Assembly (NCBI RefSeq): GCF_011038655.2
Contig: NZ_CP064954.1
Location: forward strand, 1,674,001 to 1,738,000
DNA: 64,000 bases
Direction: 5' to 3'
DNA from: Corynebacterium lizhenjunii
GTDB taxonomy: Bacteria; Actinomycetota; Actinomycetes; Mycobacteriales; Mycobacteriaceae
A program made the position numbers and the translations under genes. Of this stretch, positions 50,412 to 59,845 are shown piece by piece; position 1 is the first letter of the stretch, and every line of letters starts with the position of its first letter. A model generated the notes under the pieces. That model saw nothing but the letters and a program-made list of their open reading frames with translations, was not told the origin of the DNA and did not search any database.

Positions 50412-50921
50412 CTAGATAAGTATTTCATTGCGGCTTCCCAGGGGTAATGCCTGCTCACAGGCACGAAACTTGGCCAGGTTGTGGCGTGCATCCACCAGGG
50501 CGTCGTGGTTTCCCGGTGGCACTGGGGGCAAGACGGGTCGGCCAGCGAACTCCCAATACTGTTTCAGCTCCCGGGTATAGCGCGGCATCTCCCGCGGCAA
50601 TTGGGGCATGTCTCCCCACAGCTGCGCTACCACCACGTGGTCGTAGGCCCCTACCCACGCCCACAACTCAATGGGACCAGAATCCTGCCGGAGGAACTCC
50701 CACAACTCCTTGCGGATGCTTTCGCGCGAGCGCCAGGCCGGGTCCCCCGGGCTGGGAAGTTGGTTTAAGACATTCTCCCGCACCCACGCACCAGCCCGGG
50801 AGCTATCAAAGTCCGTGGACACCGCATAAAACTCACGGCCGTCTTCCGCCACGACGCCGATGGAGACTAACTCTATGGTCTCCCCATCTTCAATAAATTC
50901 GGTGTCATAAAAGTAGCGCAC
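50412..50921 (-). CDS. DEDD 3'-5' exoribonuclease (Rv2179c type)
   Basis: A 169-residue protein: YDTEFIEDG holds the first Asp and Glu, WVGAYDHVV the next Asp, and HDALVDARHNLAKF the final His and Asp. The length and these motifs match Rv2179c, which trims 3' overhangs of RNA. GTG 50921 has AGGA 5 bases upstream. Confidence 0.88.
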   Translation of the reverse strand: MRYFYDTEFIEDGETIELVSIGVVAEDGREFYAVSTDFDSSRAGAWVRENVLNQLPSPGDPAWRSRESIRKELWEFLRQDSGPIELWAWVGAYDHVVVAQLWGDMPQLPREMPRYTRELKQYWEFAGRPVLPPVPPGNHDALVDARHNLAKFRACEQALPLGSRNEILI

Positions 50922-50940
50922 GGTTTCCTAGCTTACTTAG

Positions 50941-50955
50941 CTTGCCGATGCCCCT
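50941..50955 (-). repeat. Intergenic copy of iterated word
   Basis: CTTGCCGATGCCCCT between the exoribonuclease and plsC genes (a 50-base spacer), preceded by AG to complete the 13-base form. Confidence 0.7.
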
Positions 50956-50971
50956 TCCTACTCACCCATGC

Positions 50972-51709
50972 CTAAGCCCGGGGTTGTGCACCCTGCGGGT
51001 AGCCCTGTCCTGCCGCCAAGGATGCCTTGACATCAGAGGCGTAGACATCAACGTAGTCACGGCGAGCCAGGGTGGCCAGGGTGCGCATGAGGGCATCAGT
51101 AAACTCGCGGGCCGTAGCGTGGTCCTGTGGGTCCAAGCCGCGCTGGCGAGCCCACTCATGCGGGTCAATGGGCTTAGCAATGCGCATCCCCACCCGCCGT
51201 GGGCGCAGAATCCAGGAACCAATCGGGTTGGCCTCCCGGGTACCCACCATCGCCACCGGAATCACCGGGTGGCCCGTAGCCATAGCCACCCGCGCCATAC
51301 CCACCCGGCCCTTATACACGCGACCGTCGGGCGAACGCGTGCCCTCGGGGTAGATGCCAAAAAGATTGCCCTCATCCAAAATACGCTGGGCGGTGGCCAA
51401 CATATCGGCCGCTGCGGACTCAGACGTGCGCGCCACCGGCTTTTGGCCTACCGCAGTAAAAAACCACGCCTGGGCGCGGCCCACCGGGCCGGGAGTGACA
51501 AAATACTCCTCCTTAGCCAAGAAGGTGATTTGGCGCGGGCACAGCAGTGGCAGGAAGAAAGAATCCATCACTGCCTGGTGATTAGAGGCCACGATAGCCG
51601 CGCCCTGCTCCGGGATGTTGTCCATCCCCTCTGACCATGGGCGGTTCCACACCCGCAGTAGTGGACCGAAGAAGATGTACTTAAAAGCCCAGTACCATTT
51701 GTTTCGCAT
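50972..51709 (-). CDS. plsC: 1-acylglycerol-3-phosphate acyltransferase
   Basis: Membrane-bound acyltransferase of phospholipid synthesis, 245 residues. The catalytic NHxxxxD motif is NHQAVMDSFF; the substrate motif is YPEGTRSPDGR. It follows glk by 50 bases in the same direction. In this neighbourhood with PimB it may supply acyl chains for glycolipids, but general phospholipid synthesis is the safer call. Confidence 0.88.
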   Translation of the reverse strand: MRNKWYWAFKYIFFGPLLRVWNRPWSEGMDNIPEQGAAIVASNHQAVMDSFFLPLLCPRQITFLAKEEYFVTPGPVGRAQAWFFTAVGQKPVARTSESAAADMLATAQRILDEGNLFGIYPEGTRSPDGRVYKGRVGMARVAMATGHPVIPVAMVGTREANPIGSWILRPRRVGMRIAKPIDPHEWARQRGLDPQDHATAREFTDALMRTLATLARRDYVDVYASDVKASLAAGQGYPQGAQPRA

Positions 51710-51759
51710 GACGTTGCCATCTCCTCACGGTGAACTCCCCGCCAGGTGCGGCAGGCTGC

Positions 51760-52689
51760 TTAATGTAGCGCCAGGTGCGCCACGCCGATCATACCCGCCG
51801 CAGAGCCCAGCTCCGCGCAAGCCACACGCGCCACCGGGCGGTGTCCGGCGCCCACCACGTTGCTTTCTAAGACCTCGCGGGCGCCATCGAGGAATAAGTC
51901 GGCATCCGCAGCCACGCCGCCACCCAGCACAATCAGCTCCGGGTCAATAATATCCGCCACCATGGAGAGACCCTGGCCCAGCCACTGCGCGAAGTCCGCC
52001 ATGACGGCCAGGGCCAAAGGGTCACCGCTGCGCGCAGCCTGGGTGATGGCCTCGCCGGCGGCATCGGCAGGCAAAGCACTCGGATATTGGCCGCGTAGCT
52101 GACGGCAGGTGTCTTCCAACGCCGTGCCAGAAGCGTAACGCTCCAGGCAGCCGCGCTTTCCGCACGAACAGGCCCGCCCCTGCGGGACCACCACCAGGTG
52201 GCCAAACTCCGGAGCTGTACCAAACGCACCCCGGTAGATCTCCCCATGGGCAAAAATGGTGGCGCCAATACCGGTGCCCACCGCAAAAAACACCCAGTCC
52301 TGGGTGCCACGGCCGGCCCCGAAACGCCACTCACCCCACGCCGCCGCATTCGCGTCGTGTTCCAACGTCACGTCCAGGCCCAGGCGCTCAGACAAGATGG
52401 CCTGCACAGGAGCATCACGCCAAGGCAAGTGCGGCGCAAAGCGCACAGTGGTGCACTCCGGGTCCAAAAATCCCGCTACCGCTAGGCCCACAGCGGAAAT
52501 CTCATGACGTTGCCGCAGCTGCTGGACCATTCCCACAATGGCATCTTCCAACTCCGCAGCGGTAGCCGGGGTGGGCACCGCCAGCGAGTCTATAATCTCC
52601 CCCTCCTGCGTGACTACCCCAGCCCGCAGATTGGTGCCCCCAATGTCAAAGCCAACTGAACGCACCGGGCGGGCGGAGAAACTGTGCAT
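51760..52689 (-). CDS. glk: ROK-family glucokinase
   Basis: Phosphorylates glucose. The 309-residue ROK protein has the ATP motif GFDIGGTNLRAGVV, catalytic Asp in EHDANAAAWGEW, and the zinc-binding CSCGKRGCLE. The position between pimB and plsC matches glk in C. glutamicum. No polyphosphate-kinase motif is obvious, so ATP is the expected donor. A GCATCGGCA copy is at 52061. Confidence 0.9.
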   Translation of the reverse strand: MHSFSARPVRSVGFDIGGTNLRAGVVTQEGEIIDSLAVPTPATAAELEDAIVGMVQQLRQRHEISAVGLAVAGFLDPECTTVRFAPHLPWRDAPVQAILSERLGLDVTLEHDANAAAWGEWRFGAGRGTQDWVFFAVGTGIGATIFAHGEIYRGAFGTAPEFGHLVVVPQGRACSCGKRGCLERYASGTALEDTCRQLRGQYPSALPADAAGEAITQAARSGDPLALAVMADFAQWLGQGLSMVADIIDPELIVLGGGVAADADLFLDGAREVLESNVVGAGHRPVARVACAELGSAAGMIGVAHLALH

Positions 52690-52771
52690 GAGGTATAAGG
52701 ATATACGCCGTAGATTTCACTCGCACATCTTGCGCCATCAACGCTCGTGCGCTGCGGTGGGCCTGCCGTGT

Positions 52772-53890
52772 TTACGCCAAAATATCACGCAGACGCTGCC
52801 CCATAATCCCCCACGTCCACTGCTGCTCCACATGCGCGCGCCCGGCCGCACCCATGCGTTGGCGTAGCTGCGGGTCACGCAGGAGCATATCCAGTGCTGC
52901 CAAGAGCTGACGCTCGTCGGTTCCGCTAACTACCACTCCGGTCTCCGGGGTCACCGTCTCCGGCGCACCTCCTGAATCGCCTGCCACCACCGCAACGCCG
53001 GCCGCCTGCGCTTCTAGGTAGACGATGCCCAAGCCTTCCACATCCAAACCCCCGCCGCGGGTGCGCGCGGGCATGGCGAAGACGTCCGCTGCGGTCAGAG
53101 CCCTGTGGAGTTCGGCAGAGCCAGCCGCCTCGTAGAACACGGTGCCCGGGAAATACCTTTGCGCCAATTGCTCCAGGGTGGTCCGGTACCTCCCGCGGCC
53201 CACTAGTAGCAGCTGTACTCCAGGGTGGCGCTGAGTAAGCTCCGGCATGACACGCAACAGCTGGTCTTGGCCCTTGCGAGGGACAAAACGGGAAATGCAC
53301 ACCACCACCGGACGCGCGGGGTCCAGCCCAAAATACTCCCGTGCCGCGGCCACATCCCCGCCCGGCCGAAACTGCTCTAGGCTCACCCCGCTAGGCAGGT
53401 GCGCCCAGCGCGGTCCAGACCCAAAGGCGCCGCGTAGACGGCCCAGGGTGTAGTACGAGATATAGGTCAGGACATCCACATGCTTGCCGATACCCCTTAG
53501 CACCTGCCGCGCACCCGGCAGCATGGCCCACCCGACCTCATGTCCATGCGTAGACGCGACAATCTTGCGCGCCCCTGCCTTACGTGCGGCGGGGGCTAAT
53601 AAGGCCAAAGGCGCCGCAGCCCCGAACCACACCACATCGATGTTATGGCGCGTAATTGCCTCGCACATTGCCCGCCGGGTACCTGGAGTGGGCAACAACA
53701 CCCGCTGCGGAAGGCGGATGACGGTATAGGGCACGGAGGCATCGTAAAGCTGTGCAGCTTGCGCGTCTTGCGTTGAGCACAGCACCACCACCTGCGACGG
53801 GTCCAAGGTGTCCACGAAGTCCCGCAAATAAGACTGGATGCCGCCAATGGTGGGCGGGAAGTCATTAGTCACTAGCAATACGCGCGGCAT
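52772..53890 (-). CDS. pimB: PimB-type phosphatidylinositol mannosyltransferase
   Basis: GT4 glycosyltransferase with a GT-B fold, 372 residues. VTNDFPPTIGGIQSYL is the N-terminal acceptor region; VCISRFVPRKGQDQLL and EGLGIVYLEAQAAGVAVVAGDSGGAPE are donor-binding motifs with the E-x7-E pair. It adds the second mannose to phosphatidylinositol mannoside. ATG 53890 was chosen; GTG 53899 adds three residues. Confidence 0.9.
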   Translation of the reverse strand: MPRVLLVTNDFPPTIGGIQSYLRDFVDTLDPSQVVVLCSTQDAQAAQLYDASVPYTVIRLPQRVLLPTPGTRRAMCEAITRHNIDVVWFGAAAPLALLAPAARKAGARKIVASTHGHEVGWAMLPGARQVLRGIGKHVDVLTYISYYTLGRLRGAFGSGPRWAHLPSGVSLEQFRPGGDVAAAREYFGLDPARPVVVCISRFVPRKGQDQLLRVMPELTQRHPGVQLLLVGRGRYRTTLEQLAQRYFPGTVFYEAAGSAELHRALTAADVFAMPARTRGGGLDVEGLGIVYLEAQAAGVAVVAGDSGGAPETVTPETGVVVSGTDERQLLAALDMLLRDPQLRQRMGAAGRAHVEQQWTWGIMGQRLRDILA

Positions 53891-53997
53891 ATCCACCACT
53901 CTACTGAGTCTCCCGTTTGCCGGTGCCTAGGGTGGCAAAAACGCCAAAAGCCCGGCCTTCAGCAGGAGAAGAACCGGGCGCTAGTTCGCGGGGCGAA

Positions 53998-54630
53998 CTA
54001 GAAGCGAACTACGGAGTGGATGGGCATGTAGTGCAGCGGACGCTCACCCACGGTAGAACCGCTATTGAGGGCGTCGATGATAACGCCATTGCCGGCGTAG
54101 ATGCCAACGTGGGAGGCACCACCGTAATAGGCCACGATGTCACCAGGCTGAATCTGATCCAGAGGCACGCGCTGGCCAGCAGCGGCCTGCGCCTGAGACG
54201 TACGCGGGATGGACTTACCCACCTGGGCATAAGCCCAGGAGGTCAGGCCAGAGCAGTCAAAAGAGCTAGGGCCAGCTGCACCCCAGCCGTAAGGCGCACC
54301 GATAGCGGAACGAGCGGCGGCGACCACGCGCTCACCCGCGGAGGAGCCCACAGCAGGTGCCGGAGCCGGAACAGTAACGTTCGCGGTGTAGTTGGTCTGG
54401 GCAGCACCCTGGCCAGCCAGGGAAGGAACATAAGCCTCGATGCCCGGCAGATTACGGATACCCGGGACGTTCTCTACACCCTGAATGTGCATAGAGAAAT
54501 TGGTGTTGGGGATGACCACCTCAGCGCCTTGGGCAGTTGCCGGGACGGTTACTGCTGCGGTTGCAGCCAGTGCTGCGGTGGTGGCAACACGGCGGGTATT
54601 GCTGGTTGCCTGACGACGGTGCTTAGCCAC
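53998..54630 (-). CDS. Secreted NlpC/P60 peptidoglycan hydrolase
   Basis: A 210-residue protein with an N-terminal signal (basic start, then TTAALAATAAVTVPATAQGA), a linker and a C-terminal NlpC/P60 domain. Catalytic Cys in FDCSGLTSWAYA, His in ASHVGIYAGNG; the third polar residue lies in YMPIHSVV. It cleaves stem peptides between D-Glu and DAP in related proteins. GTG 54630 with GGAG 8 bases upstream sets the start. C. glutamicum has two such genes at this position; only one is here. Confidence 0.9.
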   Translation of the reverse strand: MAKHRRQATSNTRRVATTAALAATAAVTVPATAQGAEVVIPNTNFSMHIQGVENVPGIRNLPGIEAYVPSLAGQGAAQTNYTANVTVPAPAPAVGSSAGERVVAAARSAIGAPYGWGAAGPSSFDCSGLTSWAYAQVGKSIPRTSQAQAAAGQRVPLDQIQPGDIVAYYGGASHVGIYAGNGVIIDALNSGSTVGERPLHYMPIHSVVRF

Positions 54631-54900
54631 GAATAAATCTCCAAATCTTCCTTCGCGCCCTGTCTCACAACTTTCCTCGATTCCGTCTTGCAGACCAGAC
54701 AAGAAACGACACGAAACGAGGTTCGCAACGAGTTGGCGGCTCCCACTGATGGCCCGTCCGTGGACGAGTGCCTTGCGGGGGCCGGAACCACAATCCAACA
54801 ACTTCCAGTGTTCTTCGACCGCCCTTTCTGAAGGGCCGTCTCCACCGAAGCTCACCCACGCGGGCGAGGATTGCAGTTAGGCGCTAATGTTCATTTTTCG
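54631..54900 (-). promoter_or_regulatory. Long structured leader of NlpC/P60 gene, possible ydaO-type riboswitch
   Basis: About 270 bases of GC-rich sequence with several stems precede the gene on the minus strand, for example GGCCCTTC/AGAAAGGGC near 54825-54840. The stretch TAACTGCAATCCTCGC, GGGTGAGCTTCGGTGGA resembles the conserved start of actinobacterial c-di-AMP (ydaO/yuaA) riboswitches, which commonly control NlpC/P60 and Rpf genes. The assignment is by resemblance only. Confidence 0.5.
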
Positions 54901-55000
54901 ATTGAGCGCTCATGGTCAGCGCTGCAATGTCTCAAACAGGTTACGAAATCATCACGAAGCCTGTCCACTCAGCGACCTGATCCAGTTCGTTATCTGGCCG

Positions 55001-55017
55001 TTATCATCCCGTGATAA
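55001..55017. promoter_or_regulatory. Palindrome TTATCA-N5-TGATAA
   Basis: Perfect 6-base arms around 5 bases, 371 bases upstream of the NlpC/P60 start. An operator is possible; no regulator can be named. Confidence 0.4.
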
Positions 55018-55265
55018 TTCAGAGATTCTCAGGATGTCAGTCTGAAGCTTCTTTACGCGACACCCGGAAAACCGCGACTAAGCTGCCAATATGGAATACC
55101 CGAGCGGGCCAACCAGGCCACCGCCGGACCTTAATGTCGCCTGAAGTTCTCAGCTTGTGAGCTTCAACACATTACTGTAACGTCTCCGCCGGGATAATCA
55201 CACCAGCCCCAGGAACCACCTCGCAGCCTCTCGTATGGGGCACGTTGCAGCCCCCAGGCCGGACC

Positions 55266-55426
55266 TCCTGCCTTCGGTTGCCCGGCGGGCGGGAACCTGC
55301 GGCCAACCGCCGGGCAAGAACCTTCAGCCGACCAGCAGGCGGGAACCTTCGGACGACTGGCGGGCGCCTTCAACATTGTCAGCCCGAGTTGGCGCCTTCA
55401 ACATTGTCAGCCCGAGTTGGCGCCTT
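55266..55426. repeat. Tandem repeat array: four ~25-bp units then two 28-bp units
   Basis: Degenerate units start at 55266, 55291, 55316 and 55341, each close to GGAACCTTCGGCCGACCGGC plus GGGCG. They run into two perfect 28-bp units (55363-55390, 55391-55418) and a partial third. There are no unique spacers, so it is a minisatellite and not a CRISPR array. It lies in the gene-poor stretch 54901-56033. Confidence 0.8.
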
Positions 55427-55587
55427 TTAGTCCGGCACCTGGCCTACTACCAATAGCCCCGGCAGCTGATGGAACCCGTTGGTTCCAAGTTGGACCAACA
55501 TAGTGCAGATGCTGGTTCTAGCATGCGTAGCAAACTAAACGAGCAGCTGAGCCGTCCTGGGAGTCAGTCCCCAATCTCCCGCGCAAT

Positions 55588-55709
55588 ACCTGTATATAAA
55601 ACTGTCCCTCGATATATACAAGTAGCCACGAGCGCTCTGTGCGACCAGGGAAACGCAAGCGCCTGCGGGCCACCTGTATATGAAACAATCGGGCGATATA
55701 TACAAGTAG
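55588..55709. repeat. Two 38-bp palindromic repeats 84 bp apart
   Basis: Copies at 55588-55625 and 55672-55709 share ACCTGTATAT-x-AAAC and CGATATATACAAGTAG; the middle differs. The arms TGTATAT and ATATACA are complementary in both, so each can form a hairpin or bind a dimer. AT-rich arms stand out from the surrounding GC-rich DNA. Confidence 0.8.
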
Positions 55710-55842
55710 AGCATATTCCGATGGCGCAGGGCGGCGCGCATTGTGAGTGCTTCCCCACGTACTGTCGCCCTCGCCTTCCCGGCACTGAGTCACCCGCTCC
55801 CGCCTACTGAGCATTAAGAAGACGTTGTCTTATCGCCCCCCC

Positions 55843-55870
55843 TTGACACACCTTCGAGCAGACCGATAAC
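55843..55870 (+). promoter_or_regulatory. Candidate plus-strand promoter
   Basis: TTGACA (55843-55848), 16 bases, GATAAC (55865-55870). No gene follows on this strand before the hairpin at 55969, so it would make a short RNA of about 120-130 bases. Confidence 0.35.
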
Positions 55871-55968
55871 CCCATACCAAACTGGTGATAACAGCACTAT
55901 GCCCCTTCCTCGTTGACGTTGGCGGCACGGTGATCACAAGTCAATCTGAGGCGCGCGGCAAAAGACGA

Positions 55969-56003
55969 CACCGCCGCCGCCCCACTGTGGGGCGGCGGCG
56001 GTG
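55969..56003. terminator. Hairpin downstream of qcrB
   Basis: 17-base arms (CACCGCCGCCGCCCCAC and its complement) around one central base; the real loop opens to several bases. It lies 31 bases past the qcrB stop, and on the minus strand is followed by a T-rich TCGTCTTTT. Confidence 0.8.
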
Positions 56004-56033
56004 CGGTGACAGTTTCAGTAAAGGGTGGACTAC

Positions 56034-57656
56034 TTAGACGCGTCCGTTGTCCTGGTCGTCACGCCAGTTAGCCTCATTGAGACGGCGGAACATCTCGGCC
56101 TCTTCGGCCTGGTTCTCAGCGTGAATCTCGTGCACCTTATGCATCAGAGCTTCATCGTCCGGGGAGAAGATGCCCTGAGTCTCAGAGTCAGCCAGACCAA
56201 GATGGTTGAGCTGCTTCGGAACCACAGCACCGGCGTAAGGCAGCGGCACAGGGTGACCGTGCTCGTCCACAGGACCCAGCGGCTGGTGGATTTCAATGAA
56301 GGCACCATTCGGCAGCTGCTTAATCACACCGGTCTCGATACCGTGCTCCAGCACCTCGCGGTCGGAGCGCTGCAGGCCAACGCAGATCTTGTAGGTCAGG
56401 AAGTAAGCGATCGGCGGCACAACAATCAGACCGATACGGCCAACCCAGGTCATGGCGTTCAGCGAGATCTGGAAGAAGTGGGCCACGTGGTCGTTACCAC
56501 CGGAAATGGTAACCAGCACGAAGAACGAGATGGCCATTGCGCCGATACCGGAGCGAACCGGAACATCGCGCGGACGCTGCAGCAAGTTGTGGTGGGCGTC
56601 GTCGCCGGTGACCTTCTTCTCGATGAAGGGGTAGGCCATCAACAGGACCACCATGGCGCCTGCAACCAACATCACCCAGAAAGCACCCGGGATGGTGTAG
56701 CCGAAGATGTAGAGCTCCCATGCGGGCATGACACGTGCCAGGCCGTCCGTCCACAGCATGTAGATATCCGGTTGAGAACCAGCGGAGACCTGGGACGGGT
56801 TGTAGGGACCAAGCAGCCAGATGGCGTTGATAGTCAGCAGACCAGACATCAGAGCCAGAACACCGGCCGTCATCAAGCCCATACCAATGGCCTTGGTGGC
56901 GAACACCGGCATAATGCGAACGCCTACAACGTTGTTCTCTGCACGACCGGGGCCGGGGAACTGAGTGTGCTTCTGGAACCACACGATGAGAACGTGAGCA
57001 GCAATCAGGGCCAGGATGATGCCCGGGATAACCAACACGTGCAGGATGTAGAAACGGTCCAGCATCAGGTCAGACGGGAAGTCGCCGTCGAAAATGGCCC
57101 AGTGCAACCAGGTACCGATCAGCGGCAGACCGAGGATGATGGCGGACATAATGCGCAGACCCACGCCGGAGAGCAGGTCGTCCGGCAGGGAGTAACCCAG
57201 GAAGCCTTCAATCATACCCAGCAGGATGAGGGTGCAGCCGATGATCCAGTTTGCCTCACGCGGACGACGGAAAGCGCCGGTGAAGAAGATGCGCAGCATG
57301 TGCGCCACCATGGACATCATGAACAGCAGGGCAGCCCAGTGGTGCATCTGGCGAACGAACAGACCACCGCGAACCTCGAAGGACAAGTCCAATGCCGATG
57401 CGTAGGCGGAGGACATCTCCACGCCGTTGAGCGGGGTGTAGGCACCGTCGTAGATCACCTTAGTGATAGACGGGTCGAAGAAGAGTGCCAGGTAGATACC
57501 GGTCAGCAGCAGGATGATGAAGCTGTACAGCGCCATCTCACCCAGCATGAAGGACCAGTGAGTCGGAAATACCTTGTTCAGCTGCGGGCGCAGAGCACCA
57601 GCGGCGCTGAAACGGCTGTCGACATTATTGCCGATCTTTGCGAGTTTAGTGCTCAT
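56034..57656 (-). CDS. qcrB: Cytochrome b subunit of bc1 complex
   Basis: Membrane core of menaquinol:cytochrome c reductase, 540 residues. Heme-ligand helices include [27 protein letters not shown] and a second His pair, [49 protein letters not shown] is the Qo region. The long C-terminal extension of about 120 residues (after [12 protein letters not shown]) is typical of actinobacteria. Its ATG overlaps the qcrA stop as TAATG. Confidence 0.96.
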   Translation of the reverse strand: MSTKLAKIGNNVDSRFSAAGALRPQLNKVFPTHWSFMLGEMALYSFIILLLTGIYLALFFDPSITKVIYDGAYTPLNGVEMSSAYASALDLSFEVRGGLFVRQMHHWAALLFMMSMVAHMLRIFFTGAFRRPREANWIIGCTLILLGMIEGFLGYSLPDDLLSGVGLRIMSAIILGLPLIGTWLHWAIFDGDFPSDLMLDRFYILHVLVIPGIILALIAAHVLIVWFQKHTQFPGPGRAENNVVGVRIMPVFATKAIGMGLMTAGVLALMSGLLTINAIWLLGPYNPSQVSAGSQPDIYMLWTDGLARVMPAWELYIFGYTIPGAFWVMLVAGAMVVLLMAYPFIEKKVTGDDAHHNLLQRPRDVPVRSGIGAMAISFFVLVTISGGNDHVAHFFQISLNAMTWVGRIGLIVVPPIAYFLTYKICVGLQRSDREVLEHGIETGVIKQLPNGAFIEIHQPLGPVDEHGHPVPLPYAGAVVPKQLNHLGLADSETQGIFSPDDEALMHKVHEIHAENQAEEAEMFRRLNEANWRDDQDNGRV

Positions 57657-58876
57657 TAGGATTCACGCTCCCAGAATGCAGGACCAACAGGCTCAATGAA
57701 GTTGCCCTTGGCGATGAGGTAGCCCTCTTCATCCACCGTGACCGGCAGCTGCGGAAGCGCGCGGGCAGCCGGGCCGAATACAGGCTTACCGTACTGCAGA
57801 GCATCGAACTGCGACTGGTGGCACGGGCACAGAATACGGTTGGTCTGTGCCTCATAGAGGGAGGTCGGGCAACCAATGTGCGTACAAATCTTGGAGTACG
57901 CGTAGTAGTCGCCGTAGTGGAAGTCTTCCTGACCCTCGCGCTCGATAACCTTCTTGGCATCAGAGTTACGCAGGCGGATCAGCATGACAGCGTTACGGTT
58001 GCCGTGGATGGAGTGCATGTGATTCTCATACACGTCCTTCTGCGGATCGTAGAGATCACCATCGTTGACGTCAGACTCGGCCAACGGGAATACGGTCTCC
58101 ATACCGCCGGCAGCCAGATCCTCAGGACGCACGCGCACCAAACGGGTGACACCCTGGGTGGTGTAGTGCGTACCGGACTCACCGGCGTGCTTCTCAGCGA
58201 TAGTACCGGTGTCACGGGCAAGATAGAGCTTGACGCCCTTTTCCACCAGAGTCCACCCGGAGGTCCACAGGGTGCCATCACCCATGTAGTTGAGCTCGTG
58301 GCGAACCTTCCACGGATTCTTAATGGCGCCACCCAACGGGGCAACCACAGTAAGACCGAAGACGACTGCCGCACCACCAAGCAAGCCCTGCAGCGCCTTG
58401 CGACGGCCCAGGGTGGACGTGCGCCAAGAGTCGTTCAGAAGGGCAGTCAGCGTGCGGCGATCCAATTCGTTGGAACCACCGTCATGACGGCGCTGTACAG
58501 AAATCTCTTCCGGCAGGATTCGCTTGACGTACTGCACAATGGCGATGCCGAAGGAAAGGATCGACAAACCAGAGAACAGGCCCAGCAGCGGGGTGTAGAA
58601 GAGGTGCCATGCCAGGCCCTCATCGCCGTGCGTCTTGAACTCCCACGGCCAGAACAGGTAGACGCCCAAGAATGCGATGCCGGAAACAATGGCAATTGTT
58701 GCCCACACGCCAACGTTGGTGGCGGCTCGCTTCTCCGCCGGGTCCCCTGCTACGGGGAAACGCTCCTTGCGGAAGGCAACAGTGACATCGTCAAGCTCTG
58801 CGCCCAGGGCGGTGAGCTCAGCATCGGTCATCTTGTTGAGCTCAGCTTCAGTGTAATTCTTATGTACGTTGCTCAT
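57656..58876 (-). CDS. qcrA: Rieske iron-sulfur subunit of bc1 complex
   Basis: A 406-residue protein with three N-terminal membrane helices, as in actinobacteria, then the Rieske domain. The 2Fe-2S ligands are in CTHIGCPTS and CPCHQSQFD. It transfers electrons from menaquinol to the diheme cytochrome QcrC. ATG 58876 overlaps the qcrC stop by one base (TAATG). Confidence 0.96.
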   Translation of the reverse strand: MSNVHKNYTEAELNKMTDAELTALGAELDDVTVAFRKERFPVAGDPAEKRAATNVGVWATIAIVSGIAFLGVYLFWPWEFKTHGDEGLAWHLFYTPLLGLFSGLSILSFGIAIVQYVKRILPEEISVQRRHDGGSNELDRRTLTALLNDSWRTSTLGRRKALQGLLGGAAVVFGLTVVAPLGGAIKNPWKVRHELNYMGDGTLWTSGWTLVEKGVKLYLARDTGTIAEKHAGESGTHYTTQGVTRLVRVRPEDLAAGGMETVFPLAESDVNDGDLYDPQKDVYENHMHSIHGNRNAVMLIRLRNSDAKKVIEREGQEDFHYGDYYAYSKICTHIGCPTSLYEAQTNRILCPCHQSQFDALQYGKPVFGPAARALPQLPVTVDEEGYLIAKGNFIEPVGPAFWERES

Positions 58877-59775
58877 TACTGACGCGATCCAATCCACATA
58901 GCGGCAGCACACAAAGCAGTGATGCCGATGATCCACATTGCGAGGCCTTCAGCGACGGGGCCGAGACCGCCGAGGTCCCAGCCTGCCGGAGAAGGAGTCT
59001 CGCCTGCAGACTTGATGAAAGCAATAATGTCCTTCTTCTCATCAGCGGTTAGCTGACGGTCAGAGAACTTAGGCATGTTCTGCGGGCCGGTGAGCATTGC
59101 CTGGTAAATCTCCTGCTCGTTGGCCGGAGCCAGCGGCGGGGCGTACTTACCGGAGGACAATGCACCACCCTTGCCGGTGAAGTTGTGGCAGGAAGCGCAG
59201 TTCATGCGGAAGAGCTCAGAACCCTTGGCCACGTCAGCAGCCTGGATCTGACCGTTGTAGTTGGCACCACGCAAGGACTCCTGCGCGATAGTGCCGTCCT
59301 CGTTATACACGATGTCTGGGCCACCGCCATTGGCAGCTACGTAAGCTGCCAAAGCCAGGGTCTGCTGCTCGGTGTAGCGCGGGGTCTTGCGCTCAGCCTG
59401 AGCGTCGTTGGACATCATCGGCATACGGCCGGAGTGCACCTGGAAGTACACGGAACCGGCACCAATACCCACCAAGGAAGGACCGCGGTCCTCGATTCCC
59501 TGCAGGTTAGCGCCGTGGCAGGTGATGCAGGCGACATCATAGATGTCCTTGCCCTCTTGGATCAGAGCTTGGTCATCCTTCTGGGCCGTTGCCACCTGAG
59601 CGTCCGGGCTCAGGGCGGACGCCAACACGCCAGCACCGGTCAAGCCAATGCTCAAGGCAAAAGCGCCCGCCAACGTGCGCTTCGCCTTGCGGCGGCGACG
59701 GGTCTTCTTGGCTGCCTCAGCCGTGGAGATGGACTCCACGGGGTTTACAGCGTTGTTCGGATTGGTATCCATCAT
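58876..59775 (-). CDS. qcrC: Diheme cytochrome c subunit of bc1 complex
   Basis: A 299-residue protein with an N-terminal membrane anchor ([20 protein letters not shown]), two heme-binding motifs (CITCH and CASCH) and a C-terminal membrane helix. In corynebacteria, which lack a soluble cytochrome c, it passes electrons straight to the aa3 oxidase in a supercomplex. A polar N-terminal stretch ([11 protein letters not shown]) is probably cytoplasmic. Confidence 0.96.
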   Translation of the reverse strand: MMDTNPNNAVNPVESISTAEAAKKTRRRRKAKRTLAGAFALSIGLTGAGVLASALSPDAQVATAQKDDQALIQEGKDIYDVACITCHGANLQGIEDRGPSLVGIGAGSVYFQVHSGRMPMMSNDAQAERKTPRYTEQQTLALAAYVAANGGGPDIVYNEDGTIAQESLRGANYNGQIQAADVAKGSELFRMNCASCHNFTGKGGALSSGKYAPPLAPANEQEIYQAMLTGPQNMPKFSDRQLTADEKKDIIAFIKSAGETPSPAGWDLGGLGPVAEGLAMWIIGITALCAAAMWIGSRQ

Positions 59776-59845
59776 TTTCCTTTGAAGTTACTGTTATTCG
59801 GAAATACATGGCTGTGGACCGAGAAGCTCTCGGAGGTCCTACGGC

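Noticed and set aside
54631-54855. N-terminal extension of the NlpC/P60 protein
   Set aside because: The open frame continues upstream, but it would hide the signal peptide inside the protein; GTG 54630 with GGAG restores a normal secreted start.
55266-55426. CRISPR array
   Set aside because: The repeats are directly joined with no unique spacers, the 25-bp units are degenerate, and no cas gene is in the window.
56025-57659. 544-codon open frame antisense to qcrB
   Set aside because: It mirrors qcrB almost exactly; its His/Gln/Asp/Val-rich translation is typical of the complement of a membrane protein gene and shows no family motif.
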